Positions 8,451 to 17,718 of a stretch of 64,000 nt of DNA are shown here, piece after piece. Position numbers and translations under genes: made by a program. Every line of letters starts with the position of its first letter. Positions within the stretch are counted from its first letter, which is position 1. The notes beneath the pieces are model-generated. The model worked only from the letters and a program-made list of their open reading frames with translations. It ran no database searches and was not told the DNA's origin. This stretch comes from Azospirillum oryzae (GTDB lineage Bacteria; Pseudomonadota; Alphaproteobacteria; Azospirillales; Azospirillaceae): assembly GCF_900177515.1 (NCBI RefSeq), contig NZ_FXAK01000008.1, forward strand, positions 173,501 to 237,500, read 5' to 3'.

Positions 8451-9560
8451 TTGAGCCGTTATCGCGCAATCGCCCTGCTGCCAGTGATGGCGGCGTTGAG
8501 TGGCTGCAACCTGGTCGTGCTGAACCCGGCCGGCGACGTTGCGAGCCAGCAGGGTGACCTTGTGGTCATCTCCACCCTGCTGATGCTGCTGATCATCGTC
8601 CCGGTCATGGCGCTTACCGTGCTGTTCGCCTGGCGTTACCGTCAGTCCAATAACACGGCCCGCTACGAACCGGACTGGGACCATTCGACGCAGCTTGAAC
8701 TGGTGATCTGGGCCGCCCCGCTCCTGATCATCATCTGCCTGGGTGCCATCACCTGGGTGACCACCCACAAGCTCGACCCCTACCGTCCGCTCGACCGCAT
8801 CGCGGCCGACAAGCCCGTTCCCGCCGGCGCCAAGCCGCTGGACGTGCAGGTGGTGGCGCTCGACTGGAAGTGGCTGTTCGTCTATCCGGAATACGGCATC
8901 GCCTCGGTCAACGAGATGGCCGCCCCGGTGGACCGGCCGATCCGCTTCAGCATCACCGCGTCGTCGGTGATGAACTCCTTCTACGTTCCGGCGCTGGCGG
9001 GGATGATCTACGCCATGCCGGGCATGGAGACGAAGCTCCACGCCGTGATCAACGAGCCGGGGACCTACAAGGGCTTCTCGTCCAACTACAGCGGCGCCGG
9101 CTTCTCGCACATGCGCTTCAACTTCCTCGGCCTGTCGAACGAGAATTTCGACGGCTGGGTGTCGAAGGTGAAGTCGGCCAACGGCTCGCTGGACCGCAAC
9201 GCCTATCTGGCGCTGGAAAAGCCGAGCGAGGCGGTTCCGGTCCAGCATTACGGCAGCGTCGATCCGAAGCTGTTCAACGCCGTCGTCAACATGTGCGTTC
9301 GTCCCGGCACCATGTGCATGAGCGACATGGCCGCCATCGACCGCGCGGGCGGGCTGAACGCCGGCGGCAAGGCCGCGGCCGACGCCATCCTGCGGGCCAA
9401 CACGCTGGCCGGTTTCCCGGACACCCAGCCGACCGGCCTGTGCACCGTGGCCGAAGCCGTTGAAGCCGCCGCAAACTCGGGCGCCGTGCAGCGCCCCACC
9501 GTCACGCCGATCAGCGCGTCCGCCTCCCCGGCCGGGCCGCAGCGGCTGGCCAATCCCTGA
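8451..9560 (+). CDS. cyoA: Cytochrome bo3-type quinol oxidase subunit II
   Basis: Protein of 369 residues. It has a lipoprotein signal with lipobox LSGC (Cys19), two transmembrane helices (about residues 38-62 and 82-105), then a periplasmic cupredoxin domain (VVALDWKWLFVYPEYGIAS). The CuA cysteine pair of cytochrome c oxidases is absent (segment NYSGAGFSHMRFNFLG instead), which marks a quinol oxidase subunit. It is part of the terminal oxidase that oxidises ubiquinol and reduces O2 while pumping protons. The start is TTG at 8451, because the only nearby ATG (8434) runs into a stop after six codons. Residues after about 275 form an alanine-rich tail seen in many CyoA proteins. Confidence 0.92.
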   Translation: MSRYRAIALLPVMAALSGCNLVVLNPAGDVASQQGDLVVISTLLMLLIIVPVMALTVLFAWRYRQSNNTARYEPDWDHSTQLELVIWAAPLLIIICLGAITWVTTHKLDPYRPLDRIAADKPVPAGAKPLDVQVVALDWKWLFVYPEYGIASVNEMAAPVDRPIRFSITASSVMNSFYVPALAGMIYAMPGMETKLHAVINEPGTYKGFSSNYSGAGFSHMRFNFLGLSNENFDGWVSKVKSANGSLDRNAYLALEKPSEAVPVQHYGSVDPKLFNAVVNMCVRPGTMCMSDMAAIDRAGGLNAGGKAAADAILRANTLAGFPDTQPTGLCTVAEAVEAAANSGAVQRPTVTPISASASPAGPQRLANP

Positions 9561-9574
9561 TTGGGCACACCGGC

Positions 9575-11572
9575 ATGCTTGAGACACTGACGACCTTCCT
9601 CTTCGGGCGCCTCAGCCTGGAGTCCTTCCCCTATCACGAGCCGATCGTCGTCGCGACCTTCTTCGCGGTCGTGCTCGGCGGCATCGCGCTGGTCGCCGCC
9701 CTCAGCTATTTCAAGCTGTGGGGCTATCTGTGGACGGAGTGGTTCACCACCGTCGACCACAAGCGCATCGGCATCATGTACATGGTGCTGGGCCTGATCA
9801 TGCTGCTGCGCGGCTTCGCCGACGCCATCATGATGCGCGCCCAGCAGGCCATCGCCTTCAACGGCAGCGAAGGCTACCTCAATTCCCACCACTTCGATCA
9901 GGTCTTCACCGCCCACGGTGTGATCATGATCTTCTTCGTCGCCATGCCGCTGGTGACGGGGCTGATGAACTATGTCGTGCCGCTACAGATCGGCGCACGC
10001 GACGTGTCCTTCCCGTTCCTGAACAATTTCAGCTTCTGGATGACCGTCGGCGGCGCCGTGCTGATCATGGCCTCGCTGTTCGTGGGTGAGTTCGCGCGCA
10101 CCGGCTGGCTGGCCTATCCGCCGCTGTCGGGTCTGGAGGCCAGCCCGGACGTCGGCGTCGATTATTACATCTGGGCCTTGCAGGTGGCAGGCGTCGGAAC
10201 GACGCTGTCGGGCATCAACCTGATCTGCACGATCGTGAAGATGCGCGCCCCCGGCATGACCATGATGAAGATGCCGGTCTTCACCTGGACCTCGCTCTGC
10301 ACCAACGTCCTGATCGTCGCCTCCTTCCCGATCCTGACCGCCGTGCTGGTCCTGCTGTCGCTGGACCGCTATGTCGGCACGCACTTCTTCACGAACGACA
10401 TGGGCGGCAACCCCATGATGTACGTGAACCTGATCTGGATCTGGGGCCATCCGGAAGTCTACATCCTGATCCTGCCGTGCTTCGGCATCTTCTCGGAAGT
10501 GACCTCCACCTTCACCGGCAAGAAGCTGTTCGGCTACACCTCGATGGTCTACGCGACCGTCGTCATCACCATCCTGTCCTACCTGGTGTGGCTGCACCAC
10601 TTCTTCACCATGGGTTCGGGCGCCAGCGTGAACTCGTTCTTCGGCATCACGACGATGATCATCTCGATCCCGACGGGTGCGAAGATCTTCAACTGGCTGT
10701 TCACCATGTATCGCGGCCGCATCCGGTTCGAACTGCCGATGATGTGGACCATCGCCTTCATGCTGACCTTCGTCATCGGCGGCATGACCGGCGTGCTGCT
10801 GGCGGTTCCGCCCGCCGACTTCGTCCTGCACAACAGCCTGTTCCTGATCGCCCACTTCCACAACGTCATCATCGGCGGCGTGCTGTTCGGCCTGTTCGCC
10901 GGCATCTACTACTGGTGGCCGAAGGCCTTCGGTTTCCGCCTGGATCCGTTCTGGGGCAAGATGTCCTTCTGGTTCTGGGTGATCGGCTTCTACTTCGCCT
11001 TCATGCCGCTCTACGTCCTGGGCCTGATGGGCGTCACCCGCCGCCTGCGCGTGTTCGAGGATCCGTCGCTGCAGATCTGGTTCCAGATCGCCGCCTTCGG
11101 CGCCGTCCTGATCGCGCTCGGCATCGGCTCCTTCCTGATCCAGATCGCCGTCAGCGTCCTGAAGCGCAACCAACTGGTCGACGTCACCGGCGACCCGTGG
11201 GACGGCCGTACCCTGGAATGGGCGACCTCCTCGCCGCCGCCGGGCTACAACTTCGCCTTCACGCCGGTCATCCATGACAACGACGCGTGGTGGGACATGA
11301 AGAAGCGCGGCTACAACCGTCCGCTGGAGGGCTTCCGCCCGATCCACATGCCCAGCAACACCGGCACCGGCGTCATCCTGGCCGGCATCAGCACCGTGCT
11401 CGGCTTTGCCCTGGTCTGGCACATCTGGTGGCTGGCCGCGGTGAGCTTCATCGGCCTGCTGGCGGTCGCCATCAACCATACCTTCAACTACAACCGCGAC
11501 TTCCACATCCCGGTGGATGAGGTGGTGCGGACCGAGAACGAGCGGACCCGTCTGCTCTCCGGACAGGTGTAA
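9575..11572 (+). CDS. cyoB: Cytochrome bo3-type quinol oxidase subunit I
   Basis: Protein of 665 residues, the usual CyoB length, with about fifteen membrane helices. Haem-copper ligands are visible: the low-spin haem His in VFTAHGVIMIFF, the CuB His with the nearby Tyr of the His-Tyr crosslink in IWGHPEVYIL, the CuB His pair in WLHHFFTMG, and the haem His pair in AHFHNVIIGG. It forms the catalytic proton-pumping core. It lies 14 bases after cyoA and 3 bases before cyoC, in one operon. Confidence 0.96.
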   Translation: MLETLTTFLFGRLSLESFPYHEPIVVATFFAVVLGGIALVAALSYFKLWGYLWTEWFTTVDHKRIGIMYMVLGLIMLLRGFADAIMMRAQQAIAFNGSEGYLNSHHFDQVFTAHGVIMIFFVAMPLVTGLMNYVVPLQIGARDVSFPFLNNFSFWMTVGGAVLIMASLFVGEFARTGWLAYPPLSGLEASPDVGVDYYIWALQVAGVGTTLSGINLICTIVKMRAPGMTMMKMPVFTWTSLCTNVLIVASFPILTAVLVLLSLDRYVGTHFFTNDMGGNPMMYVNLIWIWGHPEVYILILPCFGIFSEVTSTFTGKKLFGYTSMVYATVVITILSYLVWLHHFFTMGSGASVNSFFGITTMIISIPTGAKIFNWLFTMYRGRIRFELPMMWTIAFMLTFVIGGMTGVLLAVPPADFVLHNSLFLIAHFHNVIIGGVLFGLFAGIYYWWPKAFGFRLDPFWGKMSFWFWVIGFYFAFMPLYVLGLMGVTRRLRVFEDPSLQIWFQIAAFGAVLIALGIGSFLIQIAVSVLKRNQLVDVTGDPWDGRTLEWATSSPPPGYNFAFTPVIHDNDAWWDMKKRGYNRPLEGFRPIHMPSNTGTGVILAGISTVLGFALVWHIWWLAAVSFIGLLAVAINHTFNYNRDFHIPVDEVVRTENERTRLLSGQV

Positions 11573-11575
11573 AGC

Positions 11576-12235
11576 ATGACGACGACCGTTGAAGCCATGC
11601 ACGGCAGCCACGCGGGGCACGACACCCCGCGTGACGCCACCCCGCCCGTCTTCTATGTGAGGGACGAGCACGCCCACGAGGCCGCCAGCACCGCGCTCGG
11701 CTTCTGGATCTACCTGATGAGCGACTGCCTCATCTTTGCGGTGCTGTTCGCGACCTACGGCGTGCTGGGCACCAGCTACGCCGCCGGCCCGACGCCGAAG
11801 GAGCTGTTCGACCTGCCGCTGGTGGCGCTGAACACCTCCATGCTGCTGCTGTCCTCCATTACCTATGGCTTCGCCATGCTGGCGATGGAAAAGGGCCGCA
11901 CCGGCCAGACCCAGGCCTGGCTGTTCATCACCCTGCTGTTCGGCCTCGCCTTCCTCGGCATCGAGCTGTACGAGTTCGCCCACCTGATCCATGAGGGGGC
12001 CGGTCCCGGCCGCAGCGCCTTCCTGTCGTCCTTCTTCACGCTGGTCGGCACCCACGGGCTGCACGTCACCTTCGGCAGCGTGTGGCTGGTGACGCTGATG
12101 GTCCAGGTCGCCCGCCGCGGCCTGATCCCGGCCAACCGCCGGCGCCTGATGTGCCTCAGCATGTTCTGGCACTTCCTGGACGTCATCTGGATCGGTGTGT
12201 TCACCTTCGTCTATCTGATGGGAGCGCTGCGATGA
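11576..12235 (+). CDS. cyoC: Cytochrome bo3-type quinol oxidase subunit III
   Basis: Protein of 219 residues with five transmembrane helices, matching the short CyoC form. The N-terminal 45 residues are His-rich (MHGSHAGHD and DEHAHEAAS). The conserved FxLVGTHGLHVTFG region of subunit III appears as FFTLVGTHGLHVTFGSVWL. It belongs to the membrane oxidase complex. Its stop overlaps the cyoD start as ATGA, indicating coupled translation. Confidence 0.94.
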   Translation: MTTTVEAMHGSHAGHDTPRDATPPVFYVRDEHAHEAASTALGFWIYLMSDCLIFAVLFATYGVLGTSYAAGPTPKELFDLPLVALNTSMLLLSSITYGFAMLAMEKGRTGQTQAWLFITLLFGLAFLGIELYEFAHLIHEGAGPGRSAFLSSFFTLVGTHGLHVTFGSVWLVTLMVQVARRGLIPANRRRLMCLSMFWHFLDVIWIGVFTFVYLMGALR

Positions 12236-12654
12236 GCACCCACGCGCACAGCGACCACCACGCCCATCAGGGCCACGGCCATGGCGACCACGGTCATGGT
12301 CATGACGACCACGGCCACCCCGCGGGCGCCCACGGCACCTTCGGCAGCTATATGATCGGTTTCGTCCTGTCGGTGATCCTGACGGTCATTCCGTTCTGGC
12401 TGGTGATGAACGGCACGCTGGACAATGCGACCACCACGGTCGTGATCCTGGCGCTGGCAGTCGTCCAGATCATCGTCCACATGGTGTATTTCCTGCACAT
12501 GAACGGCCGCGTCGAAGGCGGCTGGTCGATGCTGGCGATGATCTTCACGATCATCGTCGTCTTCATCATGTTCTCTGGTTCGCTCTGGGTGATGTACCAC
12601 CTGAACTACAACATGATGCCCGGCATGACCCACGACATGAGCAAGATGCCGTGA
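12232..12654 (+). CDS. cyoD: Cytochrome bo3-type quinol oxidase subunit IV
   Basis: Protein of 140 residues with three transmembrane helices typical of CyoD (YMIGFVLSVILTVIPFWLV, VVILALAVVQIIVHMVYFLH, MIFTIIVVFIMFSGSLWVM). The first 34 residues are extraordinarily His-rich (about a dozen His with Asp/Gly), more than the usual CyoD, and could bind metal. That is an inference. The start overlaps the cyoC stop (ATGA), and the stop overlaps the following GTG start (GTGA). Confidence 0.92.
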   Translation: MSTHAHSDHHAHQGHGHGDHGHGHDDHGHPAGAHGTFGSYMIGFVLSVILTVIPFWLVMNGTLDNATTTVVILALAVVQIIVHMVYFLHMNGRVEGGWSMLAMIFTIIVVFIMFSGSLWVMYHLNYNMMPGMTHDMSKMP

Positions 12655-13421
12655 CCGGACTGCCGTCCGCGCCCCCTGCGGGCGGCACAAAGAAGAGGGC
12701 CCGCCCGGCTTGGGCGCTGGCCCTCTTCGGCCTTCTGGCCCTGGCCGGCGTCGCCGGCCTGACCGCGCTCGGCATCTGGCAGCTCGAACGCCGGGTGTGG
12801 AAGCTGGATTTGATCGAGCGGGTGGACGCCCGCATCCACGCCTCTCCGGTGCCGGCACCGGGGCCGGAGGCGTGGCCGTCGGTTTCGGCCGCGTCGGACG
12901 AGTACCGCCGCGTCGCCGTCACCGGCCACCTCCTGAACGACCGCGAAACGCTGGTGCAGGCCGTCACCGACCTGGGCGGCGGCTTCTGGGTGATGACGCC
13001 GCTGGTCAGCGACCGCGGCTTCACCGTGCTGGTCAACCGCGGCTTCGTACCGCCGGAAAAGCGCGATCCCGCCACCCGCGCCGAGGGGCAGCCGCAGGGC
13101 GAGGTGACCGTCACCGGCCTTCTGCGCCTGACCGAGCCGAAGGGCGGGTTCCTGCGCAGCAACGATCCGGCCGCCGGCCGCTGGTATTCCCGCGACGTCG
13201 CCGCCATCGCCGCGGCGAAGGGGCTTGAGCGGGTCGCCCCCTATTTCATCGATGCCGACGGCACCCGCAATCCCGGCGGCTGGCCGGTCGGCGGGCTGAC
13301 GGTGGTCAGCTTCCCCAACAGCCATCTCAGCTATGCGCTGACCTGGTTCGCGCTGGACCTGATGCTGATCGGCGCCGTCCTCTATGTCTTCCGCAGCGAG
13401 ATGCGGCGTCGGAGGGCATGA
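12651..13421 (+). CDS. SURF1 family oxidase-assembly protein
   Basis: Protein of 256 residues with the SURF1 layout: an N-terminal helix (ALALFGLLALAGVAGLTALGIWQLERRVWKLDLI), a central periplasmic domain, and a C-terminal helix (HLSYALTWFALDLMLIGAVLYVF). SURF1 proteins assist haem insertion or assembly of haem-copper oxidases. The GTG start overlaps the cyoD stop (GTGA), so it is produced with the oxidase. Linkage to a quinol oxidase rather than an aa3 cytochrome c oxidase is known in alphaproteobacteria. Confidence 0.88.
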   Translation: MTGLPSAPPAGGTKKRARPAWALALFGLLALAGVAGLTALGIWQLERRVWKLDLIERVDARIHASPVPAPGPEAWPSVSAASDEYRRVAVTGHLLNDRETLVQAVTDLGGGFWVMTPLVSDRGFTVLVNRGFVPPEKRDPATRAEGQPQGEVTVTGLLRLTEPKGGFLRSNDPAAGRWYSRDVAAIAAAKGLERVAPYFIDADGTRNPGGWPVGGLTVVSFPNSHLSYALTWFALDLMLIGAVLYVFRSEMRRRRA

Positions 13422-13476
13422 AACAGACGCTCCGACAAAGCTCCCCTCCCGCCGGTAACTCTCTATATAAGTCGGT

Positions 13477-14790
13477 ATGCTGATGAACCGGGCGAGGAAC
13501 AGGACGTCTTTCGTGCGCGACACCACCGACCGCAAAAACCTGTTCCTGCTCGTCCAGCTGCGTTGGCTCGCCGTCGTCGGGCAGATCGTGACGATCCTGA
13601 TCGTCCATGCGCAGATGGGCATCCGCCTGCCGCTGCTACCGATGGCGGCGGTGATCTTCGTGCTGGTGGCGCTGAACATCGCCAGCCTGATCCAGATCCG
13701 CCGCAGTTCCGCCGTCTCCAACACCCAGCTGTTCCTGGAACTGCTGATCGACGTCTGGGCGCTGACCTTGCAGCTCTATCTCAGCGGCGGGGCGTCCAAC
13801 CCCTTCATCTCGTTGTATCTGCTGCAGGTGGCGCTGGGGGCGGTGCTGCTGGAGGCGTGGTCGGCCTGGGCGCTGGTTCTGGTGGCGACCGCCGGCTTCA
13901 CCTGGCTGATCGGCACCCACCAGCCGCTTCCCCTGCCCCATGCCTATGAGGGCGAGCTGTTCAGCCTGCACATCCAGGGCATGTTCATCTGCTTCGTGCT
14001 GGCGGCGAGCCTGCTGGTCCCCTTCCTCACCCAGATCAACCGCAACCTGCGCGCCCGCGACGCCTATCTGGCGGAGTTGCGCCAGCGATCGATGGAAGAG
14101 GCGCACATCGTCCGCATGGGGCTGCTGGCATCGGGCGCCGCGCATGAGCTGGGCACGCCGCTCGCCACCCTGTCGGTGATCCTCAACGACTGGCGCCGCA
14201 TGCCGTCGCTGATGGCCGACCCCGATTTGTCGGAGGAAGTGGCGGAGATGCAGAACCAGATCGACCGCTGCAAGGCCATCGTGTCGGGCATCCTGATGTC
14301 GTCGGGCGAGGCGCGCGGCGAGGGCACGGTGCGCACCACGGTGAAGGGGTTCCTCGACGGTCTGGTGGAGGACTGGCTGTCCAGCCGCTCGCCCGGCCGC
14401 TTCGACTATGACAACACCGTCGGGCCGGAGGAGCGGATGATCGCCGACCTCGCCCTGAAACAGGTGCTGTTCAACGTGCTGGACAATGCGCTGGAGGCCT
14501 CGCCGGACTGGATCGGCGTCGCCGCGCTGCGGCAGGGCGACAATCTGGTGGTGGCGGTCAATGATTGCGGCCCCGGATTCGACCCCGCCATCCTGGAGGA
14601 GCTGGGCAAGCCCTACCGCTCCACCAAGAAGCGGCCGGGCAGCGGGCTTGGCCTGTTCCTGGTGGTCAATGTGCTGCGCAAGCTGGGCGGGACCGTTTCG
14701 GCCAAGAACCGGGCGGCCGGCGGCGCCACCGTGACGCTGACCCTGCCGCTGTCCGCCCTGTCGCCGGGAGGCGCCGATGGAGACGACTGA
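13477..14790 (+). CDS. regB: RegB/PrrB/ActS-type redox sensor histidine kinase
   Basis: Protein of 437 residues. An N-terminal six-helix membrane domain contains GGASNPF (residues 104-110), which corresponds to the quinone-sensing GGxxNPF motif of RegB. The H-box is GAAHELGTPLATLSV with phospho-acceptor His223, and a cysteine at residue 265 (DRCKAIV) matches the redox-active Cys of RegB. The ATPase domain has NVLDNALEAS (N box) and GSGLGLFLV (G2 box). RegB senses the quinone pool and redox state and phosphorylates RegA. Its place directly after cyoABCD-SURF1 fits control of terminal oxidases. The 55-bp gap before it has CTATATAAGT, a possible -10, so it may also have its own promoter. Confidence 0.92.
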   Translation: MLMNRARNRTSFVRDTTDRKNLFLLVQLRWLAVVGQIVTILIVHAQMGIRLPLLPMAAVIFVLVALNIASLIQIRRSSAVSNTQLFLELLIDVWALTLQLYLSGGASNPFISLYLLQVALGAVLLEAWSAWALVLVATAGFTWLIGTHQPLPLPHAYEGELFSLHIQGMFICFVLAASLLVPFLTQINRNLRARDAYLAELRQRSMEEAHIVRMGLLASGAAHELGTPLATLSVILNDWRRMPSLMADPDLSEEVAEMQNQIDRCKAIVSGILMSSGEARGEGTVRTTVKGFLDGLVEDWLSSRSPGRFDYDNTVGPEERMIADLALKQVLFNVLDNALEASPDWIGVAALRQGDNLVVAVNDCGPGFDPAILEELGKPYRSTKKRPGSGLGLFLVVNVLRKLGGTVSAKNRAAGGATVTLTLPLSALSPGGADGDD

Positions 14791-15343
14791 ACTGGAGACG
14801 CCGGACATGGAGCAGGGCGACCGCACCCTGCTGATCGTCGAGGACGATGCGTCCTTCGCCCGTGCGCTGCGCCGGTCCTTCGAACGCCGCGGCTACGAGG
14901 TCCACGCCTGCGCCGGGTTGGAGGAGATGCGGGAGATCCTGCAGACGGTGGACCCCGACTATGCGGTGATCGACCTGAAGCTCGCCACCGGATCGGGGCT
15001 GGAATGCGTGAAGGAGCTGCACGAGGCGGACGAGGAAACCCGCATCGTCGTGCTGACCGGCTTCGCCAGCATCGCCACCGCGGTCGAGGCGATCAAGCTG
15101 GGCGCCTGCCATTATCTGGCGAAACCGTCCAACACCGACGACATCGAGGCCGCCTTCGAGCGCACCGAGGGAGACACCTCCATCGCGCCGGCCGTCCGCA
15201 CCACCTCGATCAAGAATCTGGAGTGGGAGCGCATCCACGAGACGCTGGTGGAGACGAACTTCAACATCTCCGAGACCGCGCGGCGGCTCGGCATGCACCG
15301 GCGCACGCTGGCGCGCAAGCTGGAGAAGAAGCGGGTGCCGTGA
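14777..15343 (+). CDS. regA: RegA/PrrA/ActR-type response regulator
   Basis: Protein of 188 residues. The receiver domain has acidic residues E22-D23-D24, phospho-acceptor D66 in AVIDLKLATGSG and Lys116 in LAKPS. A short linker is followed by a Fis-type helix-turn-helix (SETARRLGMHRRTLARKL) that is nearly invariant in RegA proteins. It acts as the DNA-binding partner of RegB, controlling respiration, carbon and nitrogen functions in related bacteria. Its start lies 14 bases inside the end of regB, indicating coupled expression. Confidence 0.93.
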   Translation: METTELETPDMEQGDRTLLIVEDDASFARALRRSFERRGYEVHACAGLEEMREILQTVDPDYAVIDLKLATGSGLECVKELHEADEETRIVVLTGFASIATAVEAIKLGACHYLAKPSNTDDIEAAFERTEGDTSIAPAVRTTSIKNLEWERIHETLVETNFNISETARRLGMHRRTLARKLEKKRVP

Positions 15344-15359
15344 TGGGGCCCCCGCCCCT

Positions 15360-16190
15360 TTACGAGAACTCGCGCACCGTGTGCAGGTGGTTGAGCGGGC
15401 CGTGGCCGTGGCCCAGACCGGGGGCGGTCAGGATCGCGGTTTCGACATAGCGCCGCGCGCGGGCGACCGCGTCGCGGGTGGTCATGCCCTGGGCCAGACC
15501 GGCGGCGATGGCCGAGGACAGGGTGCAGCCGGTGCCGTGGGTGTGGGGGGTGTGGACGCGGCGGCCCTCGAACACCGTTTCGCCCTCTTCGGTCAGAAGG
15601 AGGTCGTAGAGGGTGTCGTCCTCCAGATGGCCGCCCTTCAGCAGGACCGATTTCGGGCCGAAGCTCAGCATCAGCTCGGCGGCGCGGCGCATGTCGTCGA
15701 GGTCGCGGATCGGCAGGTCGGTCAGCGCCTCGGCCTCCGGCAGGTTGGGCGTCACCACCTCGGCCAGCGGCAGCAGGCGCCGGCGCAAAGTCAGCACGGC
15801 GTCGGGGTCGAGCAGATGGTGGCCGCTCTTGGCGATCATCACCGGATCGAGGACCAGCGGCACGTTGACCGCGCGTTCCTCATACTCCGCCGCCACCGCC
15901 TCGATGACCGGGGCGTTGGCGAGCATGCCAATCTTCACCGCGTCGGCGCCGATATCCTCCAGCACCAGCTTCATCTGCAGGGCGACGAAGGCGGGATCGA
16001 CCGGCACCACGCCATAGACGCCGGTGGTGTTCTGCGCCGTCAGCGCGGCGATGGCGGTCATCGCATAGGCGCCGAGCGCGCTGACCGCCTTGATGTCGGC
16101 CTGGATGCCGGCGCCGCCGCCGGAATCGGAGCCGGCGACGATCAGGACGCGGCCCTTGACGCTGTTGCCGCTCACGCTGCCGTCGCTCAT
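15360..16190 (-). CDS. thiD: Hydroxymethylpyrimidine/phosphomethylpyrimidine kinase
   Basis: Protein of 276 residues of the ribokinase fold, making 4-amino-5-hydroxymethyl-2-methylpyrimidine diphosphate for thiamine synthesis. Family signatures visible are VLIVAGSDSGGGAGIQADIK at the N-terminus, LDPVMIAKSGHHLL, and the anion-hole/catalytic segment HTHGTGCTLSSAIA. The start ATG (16190) overlaps the glmM stop as ATGA, so it is translated with glmM. It is convergent with regA, 16 bases away; a short GGGGC/GCCCC hairpin sits between the two stops. Confidence 0.95.
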   Translation of the reverse strand: MSDGSVSGNSVKGRVLIVAGSDSGGGAGIQADIKAVSALGAYAMTAIAALTAQNTTGVYGVVPVDPAFVALQMKLVLEDIGADAVKIGMLANAPVIEAVAAEYEERAVNVPLVLDPVMIAKSGHHLLDPDAVLTLRRRLLPLAEVVTPNLPEAEALTDLPIRDLDDMRRAAELMLSFGPKSVLLKGGHLEDDTLYDLLLTEEGETVFEGRRVHTPHTHGTGCTLSSAIAAGLAQGMTTRDAVARARRYVETAILTAPGLGHGHGPLNHLHTVREFS

Positions 16191-17560
16191 TGCGCGGCCT
16201 CCAGGCTGCGGGCGGCGCTGGCCTGGATGGCGTCGGCGATGTCGGCGACCACGCTGTGGACCAGCGTCTCGTCGTCGCCCTCCGCCATCACGCGGATCAG
16301 CGGCTCGGTGCCCGACTTGCGGATCAGCACACGGCCGCTCGCCGCCAGACGAGCCTCGCCGTCCTTGATCGCCTGCTGGACGACGGCATCCTCCAGCGGC
16401 TTGGTCCCGGCGGAGAAGCGGACGTTGGTCAGCTTCTGCGGCACAGGATCGAAGACGCGGCAGACCTCGCTGGCCGCGCGGCCGTCGGCCTGGATCAGCA
16501 CCGCCAGCACCTGAAGCGCGGCGATCAGCCCGTCGCCGGTGGTGGAATAGTCGGACAGCACGACATGGCCCGACTGCTCGCCGCCGACATTGTAGCCGCG
16601 CTCGCGCATCAACTCGACGACATAGCGGTCGCCGACGGGGGTGCGGGCCAGATGCAGGCCGAGGCCGCCGAGATGGCGCTCCATGCCCAGGTTGGACATG
16701 ACGGTGGCGACGACGCCGCCGCCGCGCAAAGTCTGCGACCGCGCCCAGGAGGTGGCGATCAGGCTCATCAGCTGGTCGCCGTCGATCGGGCGCCCGGCCT
16801 CGTCCACCATGATCAGGCGGTCGGCGTCGCCGTCCAGCGCGATGCCGAGATGGGCGCCATGGGCGACCACCTGTTCCTGCAGGGTGTGGGTGGCGGTGGC
16901 GCCGCAGCCCTTGTTGATGTTGGTGCCGTCGGGGCTGACGCCGACCGGGATCACGTCGGCGCCCAGCTCGTACAGCACCTTGGGCGCGACCTTGTAGGCG
17001 GCGCCGTTGGCGCAATCGACGACGATCTTCAGCCCGTCCAGCCGCAGGCCGCGCGGGAAGGTGTTCTTCACATATTCGATATACCGGCCGGTGGCGTCGT
17101 CCAGACGGCTGGCGCGGCCGAGGTCGGCGGGACCGGCGAGATCGGGGCCGAAGGGCAGCGCCATGCGCCGCTCGATCGCCGCCTCCACCTCGTCCGACAG
17201 CTTGTAGCCGTCGGGGCCGAACAGCTTGATGCCGTTGTCCTGATAGGGGTTGTGCGAGGCGGAGATCACCACGCCCATATCGGCACGGAGCGAGCGGGTC
17301 AGCATGGCGACCGCCGGGGTCGGCAGCGGCCCGACCAACACCACGTCCATCCCCATGGAGATGAAGCCGGCGGTCAGCGCCGGTTCCAGCAGATAGCCGG
17401 ACAGCCGGGTGTCCTTGCCGATCACCACCCGGTGGCGGTGGTCGCCGCGGCGGAACTGCAGCGCGGTCGCCATCGCCACGCGCAGGGCCGTTTCGGCGGT
17501 CATCGGGTCGATGTTGGCGGTGCCACGGATGCCGTCGGTGCCGAACAGGTGTCGCGTCAT
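16187..17560 (-). CDS. glmM: Phosphoglucosamine mutase
   Basis: Protein of 457 residues converting glucosamine-6-phosphate to glucosamine-1-phosphate for peptidoglycan and LPS precursors. The start motif is HLFGTDGIRG. The phosphoserine loop is ISASHNPYQDNGIK with Ser102, the metal loop is DGDADRLIMVDE, and the phosphate-binding loop is RKSGTEPLIRV. The start at 17560 places FGTDGIRG at the expected position; an upstream in-frame start adds 20 atypical residues. In many bacteria glmM follows folP directly. Here an unrelated gene lies between them. Confidence 0.95.
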   Translation of the reverse strand: MTRHLFGTDGIRGTANIDPMTAETALRVAMATALQFRRGDHRHRVVIGKDTRLSGYLLEPALTAGFISMGMDVVLVGPLPTPAVAMLTRSLRADMGVVISASHNPYQDNGIKLFGPDGYKLSDEVEAAIERRMALPFGPDLAGPADLGRASRLDDATGRYIEYVKNTFPRGLRLDGLKIVVDCANGAAYKVAPKVLYELGADVIPVGVSPDGTNINKGCGATATHTLQEQVVAHGAHLGIALDGDADRLIMVDEAGRPIDGDQLMSLIATSWARSQTLRGGGVVATVMSNLGMERHLGGLGLHLARTPVGDRYVVELMRERGYNVGGEQSGHVVLSDYSTTGDGLIAALQVLAVLIQADGRAASEVCRVFDPVPQKLTNVRFSAGTKPLEDAVVQQAIKDGEARLAASGRVLIRKSGTEPLIRVMAEGDDETLVHSVVADIADAIQASAARSLEAAQ

Positions 17561-17718
17561 GAAAACCTCGTGCAGGAGCCGGTTCCAGCCCGATGTCGGA
17601 TCGGGTGGCGGGAAGCGCAAGCGAAGGATGTTTCTTCGCGCGGCAGCCCGGCCGGGTCAAGACCCCTTCGGCGGCTGCGCGAAAGGGTTACAGACGGGAC
17701 GAAGCCCCCTGCGTCAGG

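Noticed and set aside
9983..12172. A 729-codon minus-strand frame opposite cyoB and cyoC
   Set aside because: It is a shadow of the cyo genes with repetitive His/Asp/Gln composition and no recognisable motif.
15346..15359. Intrinsic terminator between regA and thiD
   Set aside because: The GGGGC/GCCCC stem is only 5 bp and is followed by TTTAC, too weak to call as a terminator.
15360..17660. A single 766-residue minus-strand protein carrying thiD at its C-terminus
   Set aside because: The first 490 codons are an out-of-frame shadow of glmM. thiD has its own start overlapping the glmM stop.
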